A stretch of 15,636 bases of DNA from contig JABDJE010000051.1 in the NCBI GenBank assembly GCA_013002625.1, forward strand, positions 1-15,636, given 5' to 3'. The notes under the pieces were generated by a model, which saw only the letters and a list, made by a program, of their open reading frames with translations, was not told the DNA's origin and ran no database searches. The stretch is from Saprospiraceae bacterium (GTDB taxonomy: Bacteria > Bacteroidota > Bacteroidia > Chitinophagales > Saprospiraceae). Shown here one piece after another: positions 1-6,532 of this stretch. Made by a program: the position numbers and the translations under genes. How positions within the stretch are numbered: position 1 is the first letter of the stretch; every line of letters starts with the position of its first letter.

Positions 1-1
1 T

Positions 2-2251
2 GATCATAAAAATTGCACCCCCCCAGATGGCCCTAGAGTAACAAATGCCGGGGATTTGTTTGGATTGAGTCAAACAATAAATACTTATGAAGTTGGAAAT
101 AATTTTTTCTTAATCGACGGTTCAAGGGATATGTTTAACCTGTCCTTTTCCGATCTACCGGATGAACCGGTCGGGGTTATTTGGACAATTGATTTAAACA
201 ACACATCACCGGTTAATGAAAATGCTTCTTATACCCATGTTGTTTCTTCGAACAACAGTTGGACCTCAAGTCCTGAAGCGGTATCTGCTCATTTCAATGC
301 AGGTCGTGCCTACGATTACTTTAAGGAAACATTCAATAGGGAATCCATAAGTGGGGACGGACAGAATATTATCAGCTTTGTAAATGTTGCCCAAGAGAAT
401 GGAAGCTCCATGGGAAATGCGTTTTGGAATGGCTTAGGCATTTATTACGGCAATGGAGACAATGATTTCTTCTCCTTAGGCAGAGGCTTGGATGTTGCTG
501 GGCACGAAATGTCACATGGCGTGGTGCAGGCAACCGCAAATTTGGAATACTTTGGAGAATCTGGCGCCATGAATGAGTCCTTTGCCGATATTTTTGGTGC
601 TATGATTGATCGCGATGACTGGTTGATCGGTGAGGATGTGGTGCGCACTACTGCTTTTCCATCCGGAGCGCTTAGGAACATGATGGATCCGCATAATGGA
701 GCCTCAACAAATGACTTTGGACGAGGATGGCAACCTAAACATGTGAATGAAAAATTTAATGGACCCGAAGATAACAATGGCGTTCATATTAATTCCGGCA
801 TTCCAAATCACGCGTTTTACCTATTTGCCAATGCGATCGGACGCGATAAAGCAGAACGAGTATTTTATCGGGCATTGACAAGTTATTTGACACGATCTTC
901 TGGTTTCAGTGAACTGCGATTTGCTGTCATACGTTCTGTCCAGGATTTATATGGTTCAACAGAATTAAATGCTGCGCGCCAGGCTTTTGATCAGGTGGGA
1001 ATCACAGATGAGAGTGAAGGCGATTTTGAAGAAGAAATAGGGGAAAACCCAGGAGATGATTTGTTATTGGTTTCTGATCAGAGCAAATCAAATCTCATAC
1101 TATTTAACATAGCTACAGGCCAGGCTATTTTTGATCCATTGACCGATATTGATCAGTTGTCAAAACCCAGTGTCACGGACGATGGTTCAAGAATTGTTTT
1201 CACAGGATCTGATAATCATATTTATCTCATCGACATTGACTGGGCAGCGTCACCACCTACAGCAACGGTGCAAAGAATATCCTATAGCCCTGACTGGCGT
1301 AATGTTGTGATTTCCAAAGATGGTAACAGATTGGCGTTACTTGATGTAAGCCTATCTAATGAAATAGTTGTATTGGATATCCCATCCAATTCAGAGAATA
1401 TTTTTGAGCTTACCAATCCCACCTACACTGAAGGTGTTGAAACAGGGGATGTTTTGTATGCTGATGCCATGGAATTTGACATTTCAAGCAATGTCTTGAT
1501 CTATGACGCTATAAACAGATTAAATAGCAATAACTCGGGTACATTGGAATTTTGGGATATAGGGTTTCTTGAGGTTTGGAATGCAGATGCAGATACTTGG
1601 GCACTTGGTAGAATTGATAAATTATTTGGTTCACTTCCTGAAGGCATCAGCGTGGGGAATCCTACATTTTCCAAAAACTCACCATTTATCATTGCATTGG
1701 ATTATTTAGAGGGGCAGAATTTCAGCATTCTTGGAGTAAATATTGAGACTGGTGATTTAAATGAAATCATACCTAATGCGACAGTAGGTTATCCAAATTA
1801 CTCACGCAATGACCAATTCCTTGTGTACGATTTCGATTTTCTGGGTTATGCTGACTTGGCCATACTTGAATTGAATGAAGACAAGATTTCTCGGGTAGTG
1901 AATTCAGATGATATTCTGGGTCCTAATTTAAGATGGGGGGTTTGGTTTAGTAATGGAGATCGATTGATGAGCACACCTACACATGAGATTATTGATGACC
2001 CATCAGTAGTCAAAGTATCACCTAATCCGACAAAGGATATGATTGATATTGTAATTGACTTAGGAAATAAAACGGATGACTTTAAGCTAATAGTTTTTGA
2101 CAATCTGGGCAGACAGGTTAAGCAACAAGCTTTGTCCGTTAGTTCTGGATATAATCTTCAATTAAATGTGAATACCTGGTCACCAGGCATGTATGTTGTT
2201 CAGCTGATAGGTTCGGATTCAATATATCAAACTCAGTTTATCAAACAATAA
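2..2251 (+). CDS. Secreted M4 (thermolysin-like) metallopeptidase with T9SS sorting domain, 5' end missing
   Basis: The reading frame is open from the left edge, so the true start, signal peptide and probably the propeptide lie outside the window; 749 residues are visible, numbered here from position 2. The zinc-peptidase signature is intact: HEMSH at residues 168-172, the third zinc ligand Glu192 in NESFADIFG (20 residues after the second His, as in thermolysin), and the active-site His262 in GVHINSGIPN. An acidic linker (about 336-353) follows. Next comes a 300-residue stretch with repeated strand patterns such as DDGSRIVF and KDGNRLAL, resembling TolB/PD40-type beta-propeller blades. The last 80 residues begin VKVSPNPT and end in a beta-rich tail, a typical type A T9SS sorting domain that is cleaved at the outer membrane. 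The protein is inferred to be an extracellular or surface endopeptidase. The propeller assignment is less certain than the peptidase and sorting domains. Confidence 0.92.
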   Translation, partial: DHKNCTPPDGPRVTNAGDLFGLSQTINTYEVGNNFFLIDGSRDMFNLSFSDLPDEPVGVIWTIDLNNTSPVNENASYTHVVSSNNSWTSSPEAVSAHFNAGRAYDYFKETFNRESISGDGQNIISFVNVAQENGSSMGNAFWNGLGIYYGNGDNDFFSLGRGLDVAGHEMSHGVVQATANLEYFGESGAMNESFADIFGAMIDRDDWLIGEDVVRTTAFPSGALRNMMDPHNGASTNDFGRGWQPKHVNEKFNGPEDNNGVHINSGIPNHAFYLFANAIGRDKAERVFYRALTSYLTRSSGFSELRFAVIRSVQDLYGSTELNAARQAFDQVGITDESEGDFEEEIGENPGDDLLLVSDQSKSNLILFNIATGQAIFDPLTDIDQLSKPSVTDDGSRIVFTGSDNHIYLIDIDWAASPPTATVQRISYSPDWRNVVISKDGNRLALLDVSLSNEIVVLDIPSNSENIFELTNPTYTEGVETGDVLYADAMEFDISSNVLIYDAINRLNSNNSGTLEFWDIGFLEVWNADADTWALGRIDKLFGSLPEGISVGNPTFSKNSPFIIALDYLEGQNFSILGVNIETGDLNEIIPNATVGYPNYSRNDQFLVYDFDFLGYADLAILELNEDKISRVVNSDDILGPNLRWGVWFSNGDRLMSTPTHEIIDDPSVVKVSPNPTKDMIDIVIDLGNKTDDFKLIVFDNLGRQVKQQALSVSSGYNLQLNVNTWSPGMYVVQLIGSDSIYQTQFIKQ

Positions 2252-2276
2252 AAACATCCTGAACCGATCCAATAAT

Positions 2277-3257
2277 TTGACGCAAAACGGTAAAAAAATA
2301 TTAATCATCCGATTTAATTCTATCGGAGATATAGTTTTGACGACCCCCGTCATTAAAGTTTTGAGTGATTTAGGGTATGAAGTTCACTACTTAATGAAGT
2401 CTCTGTATCTATCTGTTTTGGAGTACAACCCTTATGTGCAAAAGATTCATCTCCTGGAGACGCGTCTTATGGATGTCATACCTGCACTCGTTACTGAAAA
2501 CTTCGACTATGTGGTTGACTTGCATAACAATTATCGCTCGAAGAAAGTCAGCAGAGCATTACAAATCCCAGTTTTTAGAATAAAAAAAGAACGCATCGGG
2601 TTATGGCTGCTCACTAATCTCGGAATAGGTAAATTTCAAAGAACGCATATTGTTGATAGGTTTTTGAAGGTTATTCAACCACTGGCAGATGGGATGTCCA
2701 GCCAATCAATCATGCCACAATTTCATCCAGGTAAGGAATTCAAGGCCAGAGATCTGTCAGAAGAATACATGGTCATTGCAATTGGAGCAGCATATTTCAC
2801 AAAACAGATTCCGATACATATCTTGCTTGAAGTAATCAATGGTGTTCATATTCAATGTGTTTTAATCGGGGGGGAGATGGATTTGCCACGCGCAGAGAAG
2901 CTCATTTCAAAACTTGACAAGAGGGTAGTAAGCCTTGTGGGGAAACTCAATATATCGGAATCAGCGTCAATCATTCAAAAAGCACGAGTGGTGCTCGCTG
3001 GAGATACGGGAATGATGCATATTGCAAATGCTTTGGGCACGCCCTTAGTGGCTGTTTTTGGCAGCACACATCCAATGTTGGGTTACAGCCCATACAATCC
3101 TTCAAGAAACGGTAAAAATATTGTTGTTGAAAATAATGGTTTGTCATGTCGTCCGTGTACCAAGCAGGGTAAACATAAATGCCCTAAAAAGCATTTTAAA
3201 TGTATGCTGGAGTTAAATAGTGGTGATATAATCGACAAAATTCAAGCATTCATCTAA
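2277..3257 (+). CDS. Glycosyltransferase family 9 (heptosyltransferase-like)
   Basis: The 326-residue cytoplasmic protein has the ADP-heptose:LPS heptosyltransferase fold. The N-terminus, KILIIRFNSIGDIVLTTPVI, is the family's Rossmann entry with the conserved G-D. The nucleotide-sugar half carries the hallmark DTGMMHIANALG (from Asp243) followed by PLVAVFGSTHP. Near the end are Cys291, Cys294, Cys302 and Cys309 in a C-x2-C ... CP-x2-H-x2-C pattern that is common in this family. The likely role is transfer of a heptose-like sugar to the lipopolysaccharide core; the exact acceptor cannot be read from sequence. The best start is TTG, six codons ahead of the conserved KILIIRF block; no ATG or GTG fits, and no clear Shine-Dalgarno site is seen. 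It starts 25 bases after the peptidase gene on the same strand, so co-transcription is possible. Confidence 0.88.
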   Translation: MTQNGKKILIIRFNSIGDIVLTTPVIKVLSDLGYEVHYLMKSLYLSVLEYNPYVQKIHLLETRLMDVIPALVTENFDYVVDLHNNYRSKKVSRALQIPVFRIKKERIGLWLLTNLGIGKFQRTHIVDRFLKVIQPLADGMSSQSIMPQFHPGKEFKARDLSEEYMVIAIGAAYFTKQIPIHILLEVINGVHIQCVLIGGEMDLPRAEKLISKLDKRVVSLVGKLNISESASIIQKARVVLAGDTGMMHIANALGTPLVAVFGSTHPMLGYSPYNPSRNGKNIVVENNGLSCRPCTKQGKHKCPKKHFKCMLELNSGDIIDKIQAFI

Positions 3258-3261
3258 TTGC

Positions 3262-3277
3262 TGAATCATTTGATTCA
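3262..3277. repeat. 16-base inverted repeat upstream of the prohibitin gene
   Basis: Arms TGAATCA and TGATTCA flank a two-base centre. It lies 5 bases after the glycosyltransferase stop and 33 bases before the prohibitin start. The loop is very short and no T-run follows, so it looks more like a protein-binding palindrome than a terminator. Its function is unknown. Confidence 0.4.
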
Positions 3278-3310
3278 TCTTCATGTTATTAAAAGTAAAA
3301 TCGCATATTT

Positions 3311-4153
3311 ATGTCAACTAGAAATACACAAAGAGTAGAATTTCCGGGCAAGTTTGTCAAGTTCGGAATTTATGGTTTTCTATTATTCATGCTGGTAATT
3401 ATATTAACCAGTACAACATTCATTACAATTCCACCGGGTCAGAAAGGTGTCATGTTCAAAAGATTTGCAGGCGGTATCAACAAAGAAAAAATCTATAGTC
3501 AGGGATTTCATATTGTTGCCCCCTGGAACGACTTGATATTGTATGATGTCCGAACAAATGAGGATTTTGAAAAAATGGAAGTATTATCGAAAAATGGATT
3601 AACCATAATGGTTGAGCTATCTTATCGGTATAGTGCGACACCTGATAAGATAGGTTATTTGCATGATGAGATCGGCCCTCAATACTTGGATAGAATATTA
3701 AAACCAGAAATAAGATCCGCAACCAGAGAGGTTATTGGAAAATATTTGCCTGAAGAACTTTACTCAACTAAGCGTGAGGCGATTCAGGATGAAATATTTC
3801 AAAGAACTGCAGAATCTGCTGGCAAAAAATACATCATTCTGGATGCTGTATTGATTAGAGAAGTTGCATTGCCAATCAAACTTAAGGAAGCAATTGAGCA
3901 AAAGCTTGAGGAAGAGCAAATGTCTTTTCAGTATGAATTTAAGTTGGATAGAGAGCGCAAGGAAGCTGAGCGTAAAATTATTGAGGCCCAGGCAAAAGCG
4001 GACGCCAATAGAATTCTAAATGCAAGTTTGACCGACAAGATCTTACGGGATAAGGGAATAGAGGCTACACTTGAATTGGCTAATTCTCCAAATTCTAAAA
4101 TTGTAATTGTTGGAGGCGGCGCCGATGGACTACCGTTGATCCTTAATAATTAA
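3311..4153 (+). CDS. Prohibitin/SPFH (band 7) family membrane protein
   Basis: The 280-residue protein has a short cytoplasmic N-terminus and a single membrane segment at about residues 18-38. The SPFH/band-7 domain runs from about 40 to 210 (TIPPGQKGVMFKRFAGG, GFHIVAPWND, ILKPEIRSATREVIGKY). A charged helix rich in Glu, Arg and Ala follows (about 190-235), as expected for the coiled coil that assembles these proteins into rings. The order and length match bacterial and mitochondrial prohibitins (about 270-300 residues). Family members form large ring complexes in the inner membrane and often modulate membrane proteases such as FtsH; that role here is inferred. No NfeD-type partner is adjacent. 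The start is the ATG directly before STRNTQRVEF; the gap to the upstream gene is 53 bases. Confidence 0.93.
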   Translation: MSTRNTQRVEFPGKFVKFGIYGFLLFMLVIILTSTTFITIPPGQKGVMFKRFAGGINKEKIYSQGFHIVAPWNDLILYDVRTNEDFEKMEVLSKNGLTIMVELSYRYSATPDKIGYLHDEIGPQYLDRILKPEIRSATREVIGKYLPEELYSTKREAIQDEIFQRTAESAGKKYIILDAVLIREVALPIKLKEAIEQKLEEEQMSFQYEFKLDRERKEAERKIIEAQAKADANRILNASLTDKILRDKGIEATLELANSPNSKIVIVGGGADGLPLILNN

Positions 4154-4166
4154 AGTAAATTGTCAG

Positions 4167-4199
4167 ACATAACCCAGGACAAATGATTCTGGGTTATGT
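4167..4199. terminator. Hairpin between convergent prohibitin and VOC genes
   Basis: A perfect 11-base-pair stem (ACATAACCCAG paired with CTGGGTTATGT) encloses an 11-base loop. It starts 13 bases after the prohibitin stop and includes the stop codon of the convergent VOC gene. There is no strong T-run on the plus side. The minus-side downstream sequence is moderately T-rich. It is probably a shared bidirectional terminator or mRNA 3'-end stabiliser. Confidence 0.6.
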
Positions 4200-4625
4200 G
4201 TTGACTTCCTTATCATTGTCATCATGATATTTATCAAAGACCTCGTCAACAGGCTCCCATAATTCTAACTTGTTGCCTTCCGGGTCCATAATATGGACAA
4301 ATTTGCCATAATCGTAGCTGGCTATTTCATCACAAATAGTTACGCCAGAAGCCCTTAATTCTTCGACCATAGCTTCGATACCTGTAACCCTGTAGTTAAT
4401 CATAAATGGCTTTTGTGAAGGCTGGAAATATTCGGTGTCTTCACTGAATGGACTCCATTGGAGGTATGCGGATTTATCAGGGTTATCAAATTGTCGTGTT
4501 TTGAAAGATGCACCATATTCATCTGTTTTGATTCCCAGATGATTGGCATACCATTCCTTTTGCTTTTGTGGATCTTTACATTTAAAAAAGACACCACCAA
4601 TTCCAGTTACTTTATTTTCTTTCAT
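4194..4625 (-). CDS. VOC superfamily (glyoxalase/bleomycin-resistance fold) protein
   Basis: The 143-residue protein has two beta-alpha-beta-beta-beta modules. The first is TGIGGVFFKCKDPQKQKEWYANHLGI. The second starts near residue 77 (NYRVTGIEAMVEELRASGV) and ends in the family hallmark FVHIMDPEGNKLELWEP, with Glu121 as a likely metal ligand. Length and layout fit small dimeric VOC proteins. The usual first-strand metal ligand (His, Gln or Glu) is not obvious in GGVFFKC, so metal use and substrate are unknown; it could be a lyase, an isomerase or a binding protein. It is a stand-alone gene, convergent with the prohibitin gene and divergent from the DUF2807 gene, with about 160 bases upstream. 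The start ATG precedes KENKVTG; no Shine-Dalgarno site is seen. Confidence 0.85.
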   Translation of the reverse strand: MKENKVTGIGGVFFKCKDPQKQKEWYANHLGIKTDEYGASFKTRQFDNPDKSAYLQWSPFSEDTEYFQPSQKPFMINYRVTGIEAMVEELRASGVTICDEIASYDYGKFVHIMDPEGNKLELWEPVDEVFDKYHDDNDKEVNT

Positions 4626-4786
4626 TGCAAATGTTTTATCAGATATGCTTAATCGATTATGAATTAATCTAAAAAATAAGGGATTGTATCTATAAAGCCT
4701 TCATTATCTTGAAATAAAGTGGCCATTCTTGTAACTTATGAAAGCATTTTGCAGTATTGTATTTAGACAAACGTAAAACATAAAAA

Positions 4787-5479
4787 ATGAAAAGATTACT
4801 TAATACTACTCTCTTTATCTTTTTACTTGCTTTGACATCCTCAGCTCAGGATGATGTAAGAAGATTATCTTCATTTTCTGAATTATCAGTCTCTGGAGGC
4901 ATTACAGTTGATCTTTATGAAGGTCAACCTAAAGCTGAAATTGAAATGATCAAAGGTGATTTAGATAAACTCGTAACAGAAGTCAAAGGGGATAAATTGA
5001 AAATTTATTTTGACAATGGGAAGTGGGGTTGGAGCAACGGAAATAACAAGGCAAAAATAAAATTATACTTTCGGTCATTAGACGGTATTTCTGCGAGTGC
5101 GGGATGTAAAATTGAAGGACACAGTTTGATTACTGCCGATCGATTTGATGCCGATGCAAGCAGTGGTGCACGCATGGAAGTCAATGTTGAAGCATCTTCA
5201 ATTGATTCGGACGTAAGTTCTGGTGCATCGACTTATATAAGCGGTGAGGCGAAGCGTCTTAGTGTTGATGTAAGCTCGGGCGGATCTTTCGTCGGATCGG
5301 ATTTAAAAGCCAATGATGTTGATGCCGATGTAAGTTCAGGTGGTAGCGTAAAAGTTTGGGCTACCAAGAGCCTAACAGCCGATGCAAGTTCTGGCGGTAG
5401 TATAAAATATAAAGGAAACCCTGATAAGACTAACATCGATGCAGGAAAGTATTCTGGCGGCAGTGTTCGCAAAATGTAA
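4787..5479 (+). CDS. Exported DUF2807 (head GIN domain) repeat protein
   Basis: The 230-residue protein begins with a clear signal peptide (MKRLLNTTLFIFLLALTSSA, cut before QDD). The mature part opens with FSELSVSGGITVDLYEGQ, typical of DUF2807, the 'head GIN' domain found in many Bacteroidota envelope proteins. From residue 123 it carries six repeats spaced 18-20 residues apart, each built on D-(A/V)-S-S-G-(G/A)-S, at Asp123, 142, 161, 181, 199 and a degenerate copy at 218. This period fits rungs of a right-handed beta-helix. The name 'putative autotransporter adhesin' is often attached to the family, but no function is established and no beta-barrel is present here. A lipobox is absent, so the protein is probably periplasmic or secreted. 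It is monocistronic, with a strong terminator 26 bases downstream. Confidence 0.88.
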   Translation: MKRLLNTTLFIFLLALTSSAQDDVRRLSSFSELSVSGGITVDLYEGQPKAEIEMIKGDLDKLVTEVKGDKLKIYFDNGKWGWSNGNNKAKIKLYFRSLDGISASAGCKIEGHSLITADRFDADASSGARMEVNVEASSIDSDVSSGASTYISGEAKRLSVDVSSGGSFVGSDLKANDVDADVSSGGSVKVWATKSLTADASSGGSIKYKGNPDKTNIDAGKYSGGSVRKM

Positions 5480-5505
5480 AAGCATGTCTGTATATAAATA
5501 GACGG

Positions 5506-5541
5506 GGCTGTAATCAGAGATGGTTACAGCCTTTTTATTTT
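5506..5541 (+). terminator. Rho-independent terminator of the DUF2807 gene
   Basis: The stem GGCTGTAA pairs with TTACAGCC across a 10-base loop, and TTTTTATTTT follows immediately. This is a textbook intrinsic terminator 26 bases after the stop codon. Confidence 0.88.
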
Positions 5542-5693
5542 GGGAGTATTATTATTGAATGCCTTTGTAATAGACCATTGAATACGAAAGAGTAATGCAC
5601 TTATCGATAGTTTGTATTTTAAATCAACATTATTGCGATTAGTGTTAGTTTTTCAGCAGATAAAAGATGTTCCTGCTCCAAGGTAAAATAATC

Positions 5694-5712
5694 TCATGTT
5701 TGGGTCACATGA
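5694..5712 (-). terminator. Weak candidate terminator after iscA
   Basis: The arms TCATGT and ACATGA enclose a 7-base loop, about 36 bases beyond the iscA stop. On the minus strand it is followed by GATTATTTT. The stem is short and AT-rich, so the call is tentative. The rest of the 5542-5748 gap shows no gene or repeat. Confidence 0.3.
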
Positions 5713-5748
5713 AAACCTAGAGGTAGATTTAAATATGAATAGTAAGAA

Positions 5749-6075
5749 TTAGACGGCAAAGCTTTCTCCACAACCACAAGTACGCTCTGCATTAGGGTTG
5801 TTGAAGAAAAAGCCATTCCCATTAAGGCCACCAGAAAATTCGAGGGTGGTATTACAGAGGTATAGGAAACTTTTAAGATCTGTGACGACTTTGACACCAT
5901 TGTCTTCAAAGACCTGGTCATCAGGTTGAATTTCATTGTCAAAATCAAGGTTATAGGTAAGTCCAGAGCATCCACCACTGGTGACGGATACCCGGACAAA
6001 ATAGTTTTCATCTAAATGAGCTTCAGAAAGAAGCTCATTGATTTTTTCTTGAGCGCTATCTGCAACAAAAACCAT
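5749..6075 (-). CDS. iscA: Iron-sulfur cluster A-type carrier protein IscA
   Basis: The 108-residue HesB/IscA-family protein carries the three conserved cysteines: Cys36 in SGGCSGLTY, and Cys100 and Cys102 in the C-terminal TCGCGESF. These match the ligand positions of enterobacterial IscA almost residue for residue. A-type carriers accept an iron-sulfur cluster from the IscU scaffold and pass it to apoproteins in the cytoplasm. The gene starts one base after the iscU stop, so translation is probably coupled and both are read from one mRNA. It could equally be named by the broader label A-type carrier (ErpA/SufA-like), but the position directly after iscU supports IscA. Confidence 0.93.
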   Translation of the reverse strand: MVFVADSAQEKINELLSEAHLDENYFVRVSVTSGGCSGLTYNLDFDNEIQPDDQVFEDNGVKVVTDLKSFLYLCNTTLEFSGGLNGNGFFFNNPNAERTCGCGESFAV

Positions 6076-6076
6076 A

Positions 6077-6469
6077 TTAGCTTTCTAACCCGTTTTTCTT
6101 TTTATAATCAGTAATGGCGCTTTTAATTGCATCTTCTGCAAGTACGGAACAGTGGATTTTAACCGGTGGTAGGGCCAATTCTTCCACGATGTCCATATTG
6201 TCTATCGCCATAGCTTCATCAATTGATTTTCCTTTCAACCATTCTGTAGCCAAAGAAGAAGAAGCAATTGCTGATCCGCATCCAAATGTTTTGAACTTAG
6301 CGTCTTTGATGATGTTGCTTTGTTCATCAACTTCAATCTGAAGTCTCATAACGTCACCACATTCAGGCGCACCTACAAGGCCGGTACCTACATTATTTTT
6401 GTTTTTGTCAAGCGTACCAACATTTTTTGGTTTTTTGAAATGCTCGATAACTTTTTCTGAATAAGCCAT
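6077..6469 (-). CDS. iscU: Iron-sulfur cluster assembly scaffold IscU
   Basis: The 130-residue scaffold protein is where IscS-derived sulfur and iron are built into a cluster. All key residues are present: Cys37 and Asp39 (PECGD), Cys64 (FGCGSA), and His106-Cys107 in KIHCSVLAEDAI. The LPPVK motif (100-104), which in ISC-type scaffolds is the binding site for the HscA chaperone, is intact. This marks it as true IscU and not SufU. The start MAYSEKVIEHFKKPKNVG matches the family's usual N-terminus. It lies 63 bases downstream of iscS and one base upstream of iscA. That 63-base gap holds a good internal promoter with a palindromic spacer, so iscUA may be transcribed apart from iscS. No hscA or hscB gene is nearby. 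Confidence 0.96.
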   Translation of the reverse strand: MAYSEKVIEHFKKPKNVGTLDKNKNNVGTGLVGAPECGDVMRLQIEVDEQSNIIKDAKFKTFGCGSAIASSSLATEWLKGKSIDEAMAIDNMDIVEELALPPVKIHCSVLAEDAIKSAITDYKKKNGLES

Positions 6470-6482
6470 TTTTTATTGTATT

Positions 6483-6494
6483 TAACTCTAGTTA
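6483..6494. repeat. Small palindrome near the predicted iscUA transcription start
   Basis: TAACTCTAGTTA is an inverted repeat (arms TAACT and AGTTA) that overlaps the expected +1 region of the iscU promoter. Its first eight bases, TAACTCTA, recur as a direct repeat at 6514-6521 inside the promoter palindrome, 31 bases away or about three DNA helical turns. It is a possible second operator half; function is inferred only. Confidence 0.3.
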
Positions 6495-6496
6495 TG

Positions 6497-6527
6497 CAAA
6501 TATATGCGTGAAATAACTCTATTTCAA
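6497..6527 (-). promoter_or_regulatory. Internal promoter for iscU-iscA with palindromic spacer
   Basis: On the minus strand a TTG (6525-6527) is followed after 20 bases by TATATTTG (6497-6504). This exactly fits the Bacteroidota pattern TTG-N19-20-TAnnTTTG. Transcription would begin near 6490, giving a leader of about 20 bases before iscU. The spacer is almost filled by the perfect inverted repeat TGAAATAGAGTTATTTCA (6509-6526; 7-base arms, 4-base centre), placed where a repressor would block the polymerase. The same sequence could also fold as a hairpin in read-through iscS mRNA, 7 bases after its stop codon. Confidence 0.5.
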
Positions 6528-6532
6528 GTTGT

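Noticed and set aside
445..777. Open frames on the minus strand opposite the M4 peptidase
   Set aside because: They overlap the zinc-binding region of a clearly real gene, show no recognisable family and lack their own start signals.
4400..4652. Short frames on both strands across the VOC gene
   Set aside because: They are out-of-frame shadows of a well-supported VOC protein.
4768..4775. TACGTTTG on the minus strand as a promoter for the VOC gene
   Set aside because: It fits the -7 pattern, but no TTG lies at the right distance and it would sit next to the start of the divergent DUF2807 gene, leaving a leader of about 140 bases. A chance match is likely in AT-rich DNA.
5153..5464. Repeated GATGTAAGTTCTGG-like DNA units as a possible CRISPR or DNA repeat array
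   Set aside because: The repeats are in frame, vary at the DNA level and encode the protein heptads of the DUF2807 gene; there are no unrelated spacers.
5694..6011. 105-residue minus-strand frame overlapping iscA
   Set aside because: It is an alternative frame of iscA; the iscA frame carries all conserved cysteines.
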